This document shows, piece by piece, positions 12,758 through 23,506 of a DNA stretch of 64,000 nucleotides. This DNA comes from Reticulitermes lucifugus (taxonomy: Eukaryota; Arthropoda; Insecta; Blattodea; Rhinotermitidae): positions 47,411 to 111,410 of the forward strand of contig JAKCWW010000215.1 of assembly GCA_026260175.1 (NCBI GenBank), given 5' to 3'. Position numbers and translations under genes: made by a program. The notes under the pieces are model-generated. The model was given only the letters and a program-made list of their open reading frames with translations, was not told the origin of the DNA and ran no database searches. Numbering within the stretch: the first letter of the stretch is position 1; each line of letters starts with the position of its first letter.

Positions 12758-13125
12758 TGGGTCTCCAACCTTTTTATGGCAACCCGTTATTGTGTGCTGG
12801 TTCGCGGGCCGAACGTGGAAAAATGATCCATCCCTCATTACTCATTACTCATTACAACTGATTGGTGAGTGACTAGCCTAGGTTTATCCCAATGTTAGTT
12901 TCTTGTAGTAATTTTCTTCGAGTTATTGGCAATGAGATGTTTTTACGATCACTAGTAGCATCGTCGCTCCGCCCCTTCCCCTCTCTCTACATTTTTCCTC
13001 GCGCAGGACGCGGAAAAATTATATGTGTCGCATTATAAGTGGTGTACCTAAGTGTCTAATTTATCGTGACAATTTTGTAGTAGATGCACAATTTTCAAAC
13101 GTGGCACGGGCCGCTGGTTGCAGAT
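12758..13125. mobile_element. Possible hAT-like non-autonomous element
   Basis: The left end reads GGGTCTCCAACCTTTTTATG and then GCGGGCCGAACG. The right end, reverse complemented, reads GGATCTGCAACCAGCGGCCC. The terminal sequences are therefore roughly inverted and in the style of hAT ends (TCTCCAACCTTTTT...). No 8-bp target duplication was identified and there is no coding content. Confidence 0.35.
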
Positions 13126-13129
13126 CCAT

Positions 13130-14100
13130 ATCTTACATTGTTCTGCATGTCGCCATTGAGTTGGTTCAGATGTAACCATTGCAATTTAGCTTGCTTTCGT
13201 TGATATAACAATTTTTAACGTTCGTCATTAAATCGTGGTTTCTATGCTACTTCCTCTGTGATAACCTAGACGTTCTTTTCGCTCAGGTTTTGATATTTTC
13301 TGGTGTTATTTTCCCGTGCCCTGTTGATTTCCACATTATCACATAAGTTCTCCAAAGCAACAAAACTGTTTGAGATTTTAACCTGCTACTGTTCTTTAAC
13401 TTTCACATCGTTTAGCATCTTTAAATGGAATCTCTCCATGTAAAGGCTTTTTGTCGCTCGTTCTCTTACCGTCAGTCAGTCCCTTAGTTTTGTGACCACC
13501 AGTCAGTGATGTGTCAAGAGTCAACTCTCAAAGAAACAGACATCAAGTATACTTGAATGACATCCACTCTCTGTCAAGGTGTGATCAGTCTGTTGTGAGT
13601 CTTCCCATCAGAAGTCTACTGTATGAATGAATGTTAGAAGTGAGAATATTGTACTCTTTCCAGTTAACGCATATATGTATAAGGACATAATCTTGTGGCA
13701 GTGAAGGAGCCATTCTTTCGCTTTTACATAATTATTACCAGTTCTGTGCTCAAAATGTAAGAGTGGTGTACCATATGCGATGAGAGGTGAGTATTGTGTC
13801 ATACGACGCCTTTATCTACGTGGTGATTGGAGCTTATTTCACTTTGGCTGCAGAATTTTGAAGATTTTTATCGGTAGTATGTGGCCACTAGCATTTCATC
13901 GTGGCGCCGTGGTCATTAGCCACACGTCGGAGTGCGTCCAGGTTGTTTACAGACTCGGGTTTGTGCTTCTTTGTTCGTTACGTTAGTGGACCGGACCAGT
14001 GCTGTGAAAAGGGAATTCTTCTCATGCAACTTTCACTTTCCTGAGTTCACGGTCATGAAGCTTATTGTGAGAATTGTATAGTGTGGGCTGCGAAGTCCCG
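13130..14100. other. Intergenic DNA, nothing recognised
   Basis: No gene or repeat recognised. Confidence 0.4.
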
Positions 14101-14109
14101 GGCTGAATC

Positions 14110-14172
14110 GTAGCAGTAGCAGCAGCAGTAGTAGTAGTAGTAATAGTAGTAGTAGCAGCAGCAGCAGTAGAA
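14110..14172 (+). repeat. (GTA/GCA)n trinucleotide microsatellite
   Basis: About twenty consecutive AGC, AGT and AAT triplets. Open frames across it are low-complexity artefacts. Confidence 0.95.
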
Positions 14173-14504
14173 CAGCAGTAGGTGTAGTTGTATGTACCCC
14201 GCCTAATGACTGTAACTACCAACTGACTGGTCCATTGTCATCGCATACTTTGGGAATCTCTAGTACAGTAAATATATTTGAAATATAAGTCCACCGGCGA
14301 ATTCTGAGTAACTAGTGAAATACCTGTGGTCAACCTGAGAATTCCCCATGTGTGGTTCCGATTTCCACTGAGATAATCTCTCCGTTAATTCACACTTACG
14401 CGTTGTAGACTTTGAGAGACGCTCTGAAATCACGATTTCACTGAATTTGTACGCTGTGAATTTCAATTGGTAAATCCCCTTCGTGCCTTTGTAAATAGCT
14501 TATA

Positions 14505-14860
14505 CACAATAAAGAGCTGCCTGTATCACAGTTCTCTTGAGTTTAATCTTTTTGCTATGACGACATGTTTCGGCCGTTTGCAGGCAGCTTGTTGTATAAA
14601 CGTACAAAGGAAGTTCACAAGTATCCAGGAGGTACAGCACTGTACAAATATTTTATGTATGCAAATATTTTAACATTTAACAGTTATGTGTTTACATCCC
14701 ACGGGAAAACTCTGTGATCCCACTGTGTATTTTATTTGGAATATGTGGCAGTGTACGTTTGTGTACTTTATTTGTAATTTTGCACAAACTGCCTGAAGGT
14801 GGCCGTACGCCACGGTCGAAACATTTCGCAGAAGTGCGAAGATTAAAATAAACAGGGATT
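14505..14860. repeat. Foldback element with TTTCGGCC/GGCCGT arms
   Basis: The left part contains CGACATGTTTCGGCCG followed by TTTGCAGGCAGC (14560-14592). The right part (about 14790-14830) is the reverse complement of a related sequence, with GCCTGAAGGTGG and CGGTCGAAACATTTCG. The T-rich flanks TTTAATCTTT (left) and AAGATTAAAA (right) are also inverted. Arms are diverged, which implies age. Confidence 0.55.
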
Positions 14861-15194
14861 TTGTGCGTACTGAGTTATTGTGTGTTCACAGGCTAGACGC
14901 CTGGGATAGCATATGCGATGCTTCTACCTATTAGAAATATCTTTTTGACAAAGATCGAGACTGCAGTACTGACTGAAATGTAGGTACTTTTCATTGCCTT
15001 TTATTGTTGCCATCTTTTGGTTCTGTTTGAAGTTATTAAAAACTTCGCGACGTAAAGGCAAACCGTCCAACGCTACACTCCTTGGATCAGTTATGTACAT
15101 AGATAACTTATCCGCGTGAAACCAGTTAAGTTAACGAAATTACCCGAAGTAGTTTACTCGTGAAGATTGCGGTCTTTCGGGGTGTTAAGTTCCT

Positions 15195-15310
15195 AAAGTT
15201 TTCAGTGTTGAGACGTGAGGTTCTCTCCTGAAAACTGGGTAATATATTTGTCTGAAGTGATGGTAAGCACCTACCAGACTACACGGCATCATAATCCAGA
15301 AGATCACTAT
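15195..15310 (+). repeat. Dispersed family R repeat
   Basis: GAGACGTGAGGTTCTCTCC is followed by CTACCAGACTACACGGCATC and ATAATCCAGAAGATCAC. It matches the other family R copies in order and orientation. Confidence 0.55.
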
Positions 15311-15479
15311 CTTTCCTACCCTCTTAATTCCGGAAGTTCTTGACTTCTTGCCCATCTTTTTGCTTCCTGACATTCCTGCGTTTTTATCGTTAGGGATACT
15401 GTCATGTGAAACCATGAGTTTTGTTAGAAATTAACCGAAGCTTCGGAGTAATGTACTGCCTACGTCTTCGTGGTTGAAA

Positions 15480-15600
15480 AGTACTGTCATCCTATCCTGA
15501 AGGTGAAGGCAGCACGTTCCTAGGTAATGCCTGTAGATTTATGCCCGACTAAAGGGTATCACAACCCACAAGACAAGAAGGCACCGCTGTGTAAACCTGA
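15480..15600 (+). repeat. Dispersed family R repeat, diverged
   Basis: CTGAAGGTGAAGGCAGCACG is followed by GCCCGACTAAAGGGTATC and ACAACCCACAAGAC. This is the same module order as other copies but with many substitutions. Confidence 0.45.
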
Positions 15601-17165
15601 AATCTCAGTTTCTTACTCTTGTCCTTGAGTCTTGGAGTTCCTGATTTTCTTACCTATGCCCTTGGATTCCAGAAGTTCCGGAGTTTGTTACTCTAGTTTT
15701 TGATTCCTTGTGAACTTGCTACCTGCTTTAGGTAAAGTCAGTTGGTGTCACAGTTTCCGAGGCGCGCTGTATTCAGAGGAAGGCGTCACACCTCCTGAAT
15801 GAGGTAATGAAACTACCTGCCAGGATGAGATGAAGGTCAGCCCTGTCTGCGGGCCGCCGTGCGAGTCACGGCGTTGTGACGTCACTGTGACGACACGTGA
15901 GCATTGTGCGCCCCTACCACCTCCGGACTTCCTCCTTTTGTTTGAGATGCTGTGAAGGTATGGGATTTAATTGAAAGGAAAGGATTATACCTGTACTGAC
16001 AGACCGAAATAATCTTCAGGGGGTGCCGAATGTCCAGTTGTGCGGGTTAGCATACGTCAGTGGTGAGCAACCTTCTGGACATGAGGTCCCAGTCAAGAGA
16101 AAAAATGTTTGCGGGCCTCGTTGTAAATAATACCGTTATTTACTTACGTGTCATTAATGATAGTACGCTGTCATTAGTGCAAATATTGGGGCAGTAAAAG
16201 TTATTTCAAATTAATCTCACAAAATATGAATGTTAAGTCGTAGGCTGTGATTGAGAAAACAATAAGAATGAAAACAGCAGAGACGTCTAAGACCGGAGCA
16301 CCTGAGAGACACACGCTGTGTTGTCGAGTACTTTCGTTTAGCCACCACTTGACTCGCTGATTCCTAAACCTATCAGCAGCAGTTACCTTTGTGTGAGACG
16401 CAGCTTCTGTTTCTATTTTGATGTTGGAAGTGTGAAAACTGTTGTTTGAAAAATCTCAAAGTAAGGCTGCTTAGACAAGGCATACAGGAAGATTACGGGC
16501 TGTTAAAACGAGTGTTAGAGAAATGTGGTGTGATTATGTGAACTTTATCAGCAGGATCCAGTGGCGCACAGTTGTGGGTTTTATAAAAGCAGACATATCG
16601 AGGACCATTTGAGTGACTGGAATTCACAAAGAAGATTGTGCATCTTGGTGTTGTCACCTTCTACCGACTTAACTCCCAGCGACAATGAATTCTGTAGACG
16701 GAGTGTGAGACAGTAACTGTATTTTATCTTTGAGGTTGTAATAATGTGCCTGAAAATTAATTTTGAAAAAGAAACGCTATAACACTGCAGGTTTCGATAT
16801 TGAGGGCCGTATGAAGAAAGTGATGTGTTACAGGCTGAGTGCTTCAGGTTCACGGGGTCGCTGGCCTGAGTTAGCCTGACGTCTTCCTACTTTTCATCAC
16901 CCCTTCACGACAAATACCTGGACGATATCCCTGCCTGTAAAAACGGGCCTGCTCTTTGTTCAGTCTTTCATAATCTTCCTGCCGGTTAACCTGCGACATT
17001 TAATAGAAAATAGGTATCCCTTCGCCAGCTTCGATGAAGTGTAGAGTTATTGAAGTCTGGGCCTGTCTCAGTCTTTAGTTGCTGCTGCCTTGTTCGAGCA
17101 TGCATAATTTATGAAACCTTTAAAGCACAGTAGTAACCATAGGCTTGCTCTTTGCACTAAATTAA
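15601..17165. other. Intergenic DNA, no gene recognised
   Basis: No coding exon seen. GTGGTGAGCAACCTTCTGGA near 16060 resembles the end of a hAT-type element, without a partner. Confidence 0.35.
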
Positions 17166-17170
17166 ACTCA

Positions 17171-17430
17171 CAGTATATTTTCCTTGTTCAGTAATTACAG
17201 TCACAACCAACATATATATTTTGACACAATTAGGCTACCGGTTTCAGCTCTATGGAGCCATCGTCAGGCCTATACAATAACTATGAAAATCAAACTCTAT
17301 GCATTTTGTATAAGGAATCCCCTTGTTTTGTACAATTATATGTATAAAACGGGGGAGGGGAGGGGGCGGGAAGGTTGCCTAAGAAAGGGTTGTTTGTGAC
17401 TGTAATTACTGAACAACAGAAAATATACTG
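17171..17430. mobile_element. MITE with ~38-bp terminal inverted repeats
   Basis: The left terminus (17171-17208) starts CAGTATATTTTC and continues TTGTTCAGTAATTACAGTCA. The right terminus (about 17388-17430) is its reverse complement with one or two differences. The 260-bp element has no transposase. The interior carries ACCGGTTTCAGCTC and GGAGCCATCGTCAGG, a variant of the hairpin module found in other elements here, and a G-rich tract at 17351-17373. No convincing target duplication was seen. Confidence 0.8.
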
Positions 17431-17638
17431 CGCATGTACATACCAACGGGGATGTCCAATATTAAGATTAAATTAAACTGCACAATGTAGTTAATAATAT
17501 GCCATCATGCTATGTATAAATAACATCCGTTGTCCATTTATTTCCGAAATTTTTCGATCCTTGGATTATAATCGGGGAATACATTTTCTGAATACGATCA
17601 GTGGAGCAATACCGAAGGTTTTGACAACATAAATTACA

Positions 17639-17885
17639 ACACCAGTTGGTTGAGGCACTGCTCTACAAGCCGGAAGGTCGCGGGTTCGATTCCCGGTGGT
17701 GTCATTGGAATTTTTCATTGACACGGTGGACTCAGCCTCTAACAGAAATGAGTACCAGGAGTATTTACTGGGGGGTAAATGTGGCCGGTGCGTAGGGCTG
17801 ACAACCCTACCACCTTCTGGGAGCCTTAACCTCCTGGAACCCTAAAGGCCTGTCCAGGTCTGTAATGGGATTGCTTTACCTATAT
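17639..17885 (+). repeat. tRNA-derived SINE (family B)
   Basis: The head (17639-17702) is still tRNA-like: ACACCA pairs with TGGTGT as an acceptor stem, CAGTTGGTTGAGGCACTG lies at the A-box position and CGGGTTCGATTCCCGG is a perfect B box/T arm. The body includes CACGGTGGACTCAGCC, AGTATTTACTGGGGGG and GGCTGACAACCCTACC. The 3' end TTGCTTTACCTAT resembles the 3' end of family A. At 64 nt the tRNA-like part is too short to be a functional tRNA gene. Confidence 0.8.
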
Positions 17886-17889
17886 CACA

Positions 17890-18650
17890 TATCTGAACAT
17901 CCAGTAACATGAAATTTCTTAAAATATTCTTAAAACATATTAAGTGTCGTGTACAAAACAGTATTTATATATGTATAATCAGAATTGATTAAAATTTGTA
18001 AAAATTCATTAGATGTAGTTATTTGGTATATTTTTATACCTGTCTAATAGTAATACATTGTCTATACTTATTGTTTTTCCACCACATATTCAGTACGCGA
18101 TTGTTATTGTGTCGTCATGTGTATTTTATAGTTCGTTACTATATGTTGTTTAGCTAGTTTGTAGTTATTTATTTTTCTGTAGTTGGTGTCCTTAACGTGT
18201 GTTGGGTTTTACACCGTAAATATTTTTGTATTGGAAAATAATATGTAATTAATGTAGGACAGATGCTATTTGTGTATGCGTAACGGTATAATATTAGATT
18301 ACATAGTTTATTGCACGGTTTATAGTGAATACTTTGAAGATAAAAACTGCTTGTTTGTGTGTGTTACATCGTTCTCACAGTAAACAGCATTAGCCCGCTT
18401 GTATTTGTAGTGGAGACGCAGGGAATGAATTTTTAAATGTTATTTGGATTAACTTAAGCTTGAAAGTTTTGAAACAAATGATAGGGGTCTTTAGGAGGCG
18501 GATCGGTTTGTGGCAAGGCGCCTGTTTCTATAAACGTTGGCACGTGTCATGCACCGGCAGGATTACAGTCGGTGGCTGTTATGCTGTTATGGTTGATTGT
18601 CAGAATGTTTAACATTGCGATTCCAACTGCAGAGGTTATTCAGCGATTAA
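17890..18650. other. AT-rich intergenic DNA, nothing recognised
   Basis: No gene or repeat supported. Confidence 0.4.
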
Positions 18651-18654
18651 TATA

Positions 18655-18991
18655 CAGTAGAACGTCGATTATCCGAAATAAAGGGGGCGGACCCGATTTC
18701 GGATAAACAAAATTTCGAATAAATCGGAAATTCGGCTTGACGTGATAAGGTGCAATAAAAATAACATTTATTCAGAAACACGTCTTATGTTAATAAAATT
18801 TATGGCACAAGAAAGTGTATTATATTTACAGATACAATACAACACTACAAATTTCTACGGGAAAAAATCTGATGTTTTAGTTTGAACTTTTTTTCACAAC
18901 GTTTTTTGACTGCAATGCCCCTCCACCGCTTTATCAATAACACGTCGACCGGTTTCGGTTAAGCGAAGTTCGGATAACCGAGGTTCTACTG
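18655..18991. mobile_element. pogo/Tigger-like element, 337 bp
   Basis: Terminal inverted repeats are CAGTAGAACGTCGATTATCC on the left and, reverse complemented on the right, CAGTAGAACCTCGGTTATCC. TA dinucleotides lie immediately outside both ends (18653-18654 and 18992-18993), the target duplication expected for this superfamily. On the minus strand the right part encodes LRLTETGRRVIDKAVEGH, which may be a scrap of transposase, but there is no complete coding region. It is a non-autonomous or internally deleted copy. Confidence 0.85.
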
Positions 18992-18999
18992 TAATTGAA

Positions 19000-19825
19000 A
19001 GACGGTCAAAAAGGTCAACGTTTGGCAGGAGACTGTCATATTTCAAATGACCTTCCCCTTCATTCGACTGGGGGGAATAAGAAATACCATGAAAACGCTC
19101 ATCCGACTTAGCTGGTGTTGAACTTCGAATTCTGAACACGGTTTATTGAATTGGTTGTTTCGAAAAGGCAACATGGCCATGGGCATGCTGCGGTCTGCCT
19201 CCATGACACCAGTACATCCTCACTGCGCACAGTCTGTAGTCCCTGTATGTGTCGTGGTGGAGTTGTCAGCAACTAAATTTTGCTAATGCAAAGAAGGGAA
19301 GTCGATATATTGATTGTGTTTCTCTGGAGGGCACTAGGGTCCGGCCCTCGGGCGGTGGAAGCTTTTTAAAGAACTCTTTTTCCAGTGGGAGGGGGGGGTT
19401 AACCAGTGATGCCAACGTATGAAAGCTCCTTTCGAGATCACTCGTTTAATATGTGTTTCTGCTGAAGTGTTTCCACAATCTCTTGGAATTGTTGAGAGAG
19501 TTGAGATTTCCACGGTGGTGACTGTGACGATTGCTGTTTTCTTGGGTGTGATTGTGTAGTATGGTAGATTTTTACCAACGTTTCGGAGGAACTTCCTGCC
19601 TCCGTCTTCTGGGAGGAAGAATAATACGCGCAGGGGAAAACGATGCTGTTTTTAGGGTAAGGGAGGACGATAGAAGACGGCAGTCTCCGTTATTGGCTAG
19701 TTACGTTTTGTTCGGAAGCACATGCATATAAACGTAGCCCTTTCAGACACACCGTATGGACAGCTGTAATGCAGCACAAGTATAGAAAAATGTCATTTTG
19801 TTCATCCGTCACCGAAAGTTGCGGT
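19000..19825. other. Intergenic DNA with one module copy
   Basis: No gene recognised. CCAACGTTTCGGAGGAAC with GCCTCCGTCTTCTGGG at 19576-19610 is a single copy of the hairpin module described in the findings. Confidence 0.4.
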
Positions 19826-19829
19826 TTAG

Positions 19830-20010
19830 AATTTACTGTTCAGGAGATCCCGCCTTCAAATCTCGACTCAGATACTTCCTGGTTTTTTTCAGTACCCCCA
19901 GACATGCCGGTGTATTAACTTACCACACTATATGAGGCTGCTGACCCTTACCCATGCTTTCCACTTCATGATTCACTGTCTTCCTCTCTTTCAATATTGT
20001 GTAACTTTCG
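19830..20010 (+). repeat. SINE fragment (family C-like)
   Basis: TTCAAATCTCGACTCAG (a poor B box), a short T-run, CCCCAGACATGCCGGTG, CATGCTTTCCACTTCATG and a pyrimidine-rich end follow the order of the copy at 8760-8990, with heavy divergence. Confidence 0.4.
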
Positions 20011-20870
20011 CAGTTGAAACGCCGTAACAAGACAGCGAGAATATGGTGCTGATATCAGGCATCGGGAATTACTCTGCACTGCAGCCATTCCGATGTTAAT
20101 ATCAAAATTAATGTAAAACAATGGCTGATCAATTTATTTCCCCTGTTAGATGCTTAGAACAGTTCACCTCCGAGCACTGTCCCTATCTCTCAACTTTACC
20201 AAAAAGACTAGCGGGCACTACTGGAGGTGGCCTCCAGTAGTACAACGTTCGCACCAGGTTTCGTGAAAATCGGTCAGCTGGATCCAAAGTAGGAGTGGTG
20301 ACTCAGGTACTCGTGTACACAACAGACGGCGCTGTGATCTCGTAAGTCGACACCTTGGAGCACACCTGTCTGTCTAGCCTTCTTCTCTCTGTACAGTAAG
20401 ATGTCTCGCTTTGTTACCGGCTGTATGTCACCGTTTGTGGACACACACGTAAATAATTTCACACCGGTGGAAAATTGTAATGTGTCATCTTGCGAGGTAA
20501 CGTATTCCAAATGTGAACCGCACGGTTTGAAAGTTCTGATGTCACTACGTAACCCACGTCAGGGTGCGTTTACCCATTGTGTGTGTGTGTAGATATATGG
20601 CAAATATTGCCTGTGTGCTGGAAACGTCACTCACGCGGCTAGCCACATCGTCGGCTGCTGCACGGCTGGGGATGGAGGTTTGTTGTAGTACAAGGATGGA
20701 ACGCGGTCGCTAGATTGCCAACTGTTTTTGTTAACGCAGAACAACGCTGAGCCGGGGTTACGCAGTCAGTTCAGCGACTGCCTACGAGATGGACAGCCCT
20801 CCCCTCAATTACCAGCAGGCGCATAAACTGTTTGTTTCACTGTCGTGTCCACACGGGCTCTGGGGCCCAC
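20010..20870. other. Intergenic DNA, nothing recognised
   Basis: No coding exon or RNA gene seen. An imperfect CCTCCAGTAG/CTACTGGAGG inverted repeat lies at 20217-20241. Confidence 0.4.
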
Positions 20871-20879
20871 ACTACCTTC

Positions 20880-21003
20880 CTAAACAGTGAGTGTTGGGGG
20901 TAAGGCGGCCGGGGCGTGATGGTGACTACCCACCTCCATCTTGTGCCGAGGTTAAAATTGCTGGATCTTAATCAAGCAGTGGAGAAACTTTACCTTTATA
21001 AAA
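20880..21003 (+). repeat. SINE family A, 5'-truncated copy
   Basis: TAAGGCGGCCGGGGCGTGAT, then CCACCTCCATCTTGTGCC, ending GAGAAACTTTACCTTTATAA. It lies directly upstream of a nearly full-length copy of the same family. Confidence 0.7.
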
Positions 21004-21020
21004 CAAGGTAGATATAACCT

Positions 21021-21036
21021 TATGCAAGGGTGTAGG
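21021..21036 (+). repeat. Left target-site duplication of SINE
   Basis: TATGCAAGGGTGTAGG, identical to 21328-21343. Confidence 0.9.
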
Positions 21037-21327
21037 AGCTGGGGTAGCGTAGTCGGTATACCAACTACGCTACGAGCTGGGGTTCGAATCCTGGTAGGGT
21101 TAAGAGATTTTTTTCTTTTCTCCAGAAACGTCCATACTGTCTCTGACGCCCACCCAACCTCCTCTTCAGTGGTTACCGCAGTTCCTTCCCGGGGTGAAAG
21201 CGGCAGGGACGTGAAGTTAACCACTCATCTCTATCTAGTGCAGAGGTTAAGAAAGAGTGGAGCTATACCTCTGCTCCCCCTGTATGCCTACATGGCGTTG
21301 ACACAGGGAAAACTTTACCTTTTACCG
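21037..21327 (+). repeat. SINE family A, full-length copy with 16-bp target duplication
   Basis: The copy begins AGCTGGGGTAGCGTAGTCGG (A-box-like) and has a perfect B box GGTTCGAATCC at 21081-21091. It then carries a T-rich stretch, ACGCCCACCCAACCTCC, the shared GGCAGGGACGTGAAG and TATGCCTACATGGCG segments, and ends in ACTTTACCTTTTACCG. The identical 16-bp duplications (21021-21036 and 21328-21343) fix both ends and show insertion by target-primed retroposition. A 21-bp region around the head, CGTAGTCGGTATACC/GGTATACCAACTACGC-like, is locally palindromic. Its intact duplications suggest a fairly recent insertion. Confidence 0.9.
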
Positions 21328-21343
21328 TATGCAAGGGTGTAGG
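21328..21343 (+). repeat. Right target-site duplication of SINE
   Basis: TATGCAAGGGTGTAGG, identical to 21021-21036. Confidence 0.9.
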
Positions 21344-21599
21344 TAGGGCCGGAATAAGAGGCGGGCCAACCGGGCAGCTGCCCGGTGCGCCAACATATAA
21401 AAGGCGCTAAGTCGTCACTGTACTAAACAGAAATATGGTGCTAGTAAACTCAGGTTTCCACATGTGAAAGAGTTTATCCGAAAATTGTCCGCAGTTTGGA
21501 CACGCGCCTTCAAAAAGTTCGCCATCCCTGTGCTAGGCCGAGAAGTCAAATTATCAGCCTACCCAGGGCGCCAAATTATTAACCTGCCCGGCCCTGGGT

Positions 21600-21790
21600 G
21601 TACTTGCATGTAGTGGTTAGAAGATACGCATAAAAATGTCATGAGCCCCCAGTAACAATTGACCAGGGAGTAAAGCAGCCGGGGCGTGAGGCAGATCACT
21701 CTTCTAGTGCCAAGGTTAGAAATGTGTGCAGCTATATCTCCATGGCGTGCACAGGGACAACTTCACATTTATCATCTGTGGAGTTTAGCC
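21600..21790 (+). repeat. SINE family A, diverged fragment
   Basis: AGTAAAGCAGCCGGGGCGTG, CTAGTGCCAAGGTTAG and CTCCATGGCGTGCACAGG match the 3' half of the copy at 21037-21327. This is the third family A copy within 1 kb. Confidence 0.6.
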
Positions 21791-21919
21791 GTTCTTGAGA
21801 AGCCGATAGTCGCTCAGTTACTCGAGATATTCACTGTCTTTTAGGGAACGTGAAGGTTCATTTCTGTTTTCACACGAGCATGCTACTGGCCTCTGTCCTG
21901 AACCAGATAAATCAAGCCC

Positions 21920-22300
21920 ACACATTAATTTCTTTGAAATCAGTTTTAATATTATTCTTCCATCTTTGGCTTGGTTTTAAGCTCTTCCTTTCAGGTTTTC
22001 TGACCTGAATTTTGCCGTTTTTTATTTCTGCCAGGCATGCAACATGCTTCTCCAATCTCATGTTCTTTGATTTTATCCTCCTAATAATAAATATGATGCA
22101 GAGTACAAATTATGGAGCACCTCGTTATGTAATTTTATCTGTCTCCTTTTATTTCCTCCTAAGGTCCAAATATTCTTCTCAGGTCCCTCTTCTCAGACAC
22201 CTCCGTCTGTGTTCTCCCCTTAATCTGAGAGACAAAGTTTCACATCCATACAGAAGAGCAGGCAAGATGATTCTTTTTAATCTCTGAAATTTTTTAGATA
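21920..22300 (-). mobile_element. LINE reverse-transcriptase C-terminal remnant
   Basis: The minus strand encodes KRIILPALLYGCETLSLRLR, then in another frame NKRRQIKLHNEVLHNLYSAS and, further on, KPSQRWKNNIKTDF. This matches the conserved C-terminal part of insect RTE/BovB-type LINE ORFs (typical order: ILP..LYGCE.W...LR.EHRLR...LRRIFG...W..LHN..L..LY...W..NI..DL). At least two frame changes are visible, so it is inactive. It sits at the boundary where CpG content drops. Confidence 0.8.
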
Positions 22301-23285
22301 GATGGGATGAACAAGGATTCTGAACTGAATGGTGGCAAACATTCTCATAACTTAATGTGTTCTTAAAAAAGAATTGCAATTTGATTTATTATCATTTCCA
22401 AATATATTAACGGGCCTTATTTCGTTTTTATTATGATTTTGTTCTGGATACTGAAAGAAATTAGAAATTACATTTTCAAAATGCATTTTGAGTTTCAGAT
22501 GTCTTACAGTAGCACTGGTAGTGTTCCGAATATATCGCCTATAATATGGAATGCATGATTTAAGTATGATTTTAGACTGATAGCTTGTAGTATCTGAATG
22601 CAACTTTAAATGCTGTAATGCATAACAAAACTTTCTTACAGTATCAGAATTCTTTTTCTATGTAACTTGAATTAATGCTGTACATGGGTGTGCATAAATG
22701 TTATGACCAGAAAACCTGAAAAGAAGAAATCACTTCAAAGGCATAGGCATAAATAGGATGGTAATATTAAATTAATCTGAAAGATGACAGGGTTGGAGGG
22801 TGTGGACTAGATCCGTTAATATATGCTGCAGTGGCAGGCCCATGTCAACACAGTAGTAAACCTTCTAGTTCCATTAAGTGCAGGTAACTTCTTCACCAGG
22901 AGGGCCTCTCTTTTCAGAAACAGAAGTTGACTGATAAAGTACACAAACATGTCAGACAGTAATATTTGAGGCTTTCGTGGCAGTGTGGATTTGTGTTGCT
23001 GTCCTGTTTAGTATGGCAGCATGTAATCTGGTAGATGGAGTACCAAAGTTTCAGTCAAACATACTGCGTTCGTCTCCAGAATATCCTGTTGAAGACATTC
23101 TTCCAGACATACCCACCTACCAGACTTCATGATGTCATAACCCAAAAACCACAATATAAAATGAGCCTCTCAGTTTATTGGTGAAGATGTATGTCACATA
23201 TGTATTTTATTGCTTCCAGAATTATTCTGTGGTGGTTATGCTAGGTTTTCAAGGGGCAGCTACCAATAAGTTCCTGTTGTTGTAG
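22301..23285. other. Upstream of the gus coding exon; repeats, no promoter recognised
   Basis: AT-rich and CpG-poor. ACCTACCAGACTTCATGATG with TCATAACCCAAAAACCAC (23104-23150) is a family R copy. The last 20 bases, TAAGTTCCTGTTGTTGTAG, could act as a splice acceptor for the following open segment. No TATA or initiator arrangement could be supported. Confidence 0.4.
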
Positions 23286-23487
23286 GTACAAGAGTCGTGG
23301 TGTGAGCAGCCAGTGCCCACGGGCGTCTCGTTACGCCTCATCTGCCTCTGCATCTGCTCCAGCTACAGCTGCATCCAGCCTGGAGCTTAGAGAGTTGCGT
23401 CGTCACAATTACAAGGCTGCCGTCCTGCCCAACAAGTCAGCCTCGTATCTAGAACACCGGCGCACCCGCAGCAGCCGGGGCATGAAC
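23286..23487 (+). other. gus: Probable 5' UTR or N-terminal extension of gus exon 1
   Basis: A possible splice acceptor (AG at 23284-23285) precedes 202 bases that stay open in the frame of the gus start. They would encode a Ser/Ala- and Arg-rich stretch including RGVSSQCPRASRYASSASAS and LPNKSASYLEHRRTRSSRG. There is an in-frame stop at 23242-23244 and no ATG between it and 23482. The stretch can therefore be translated only if an upstream exon supplies a start. Otherwise it is 5' UTR. The unusually long open stretch and its GC-rich, codon-like look argue that it may be coding in a longer isoform. Confidence 0.5.
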
Positions 23488-23506
23488 ATGGGGCAGAAGA
23501 TATCAG
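23488..23506 (+). CDS. gus: gus coding exon 1 (MGQKIS)
   Basis: Encodes residues 1-6 plus the first base of Gly7. The exon ends ATATCAG and is followed by GCATGT, a GC-type donor. Splicing here to 27298 gives MGQKISGGVKT, exactly the family pattern (MGQK..GG.KTV). The GT four bases further on (23511) would shift the frame into a stop. Confidence 0.9.

Noticed and set aside
14022-14222. Ala/Thr-rich protein on the minus strand
   Set aside because: It is the translation of a trinucleotide microsatellite.
17639-17702. Functional tRNA gene
   Set aside because: Acceptor pairing and B box are good, but it is about 64 nt, lacks a proper anticodon arm and is fused to a SINE body.
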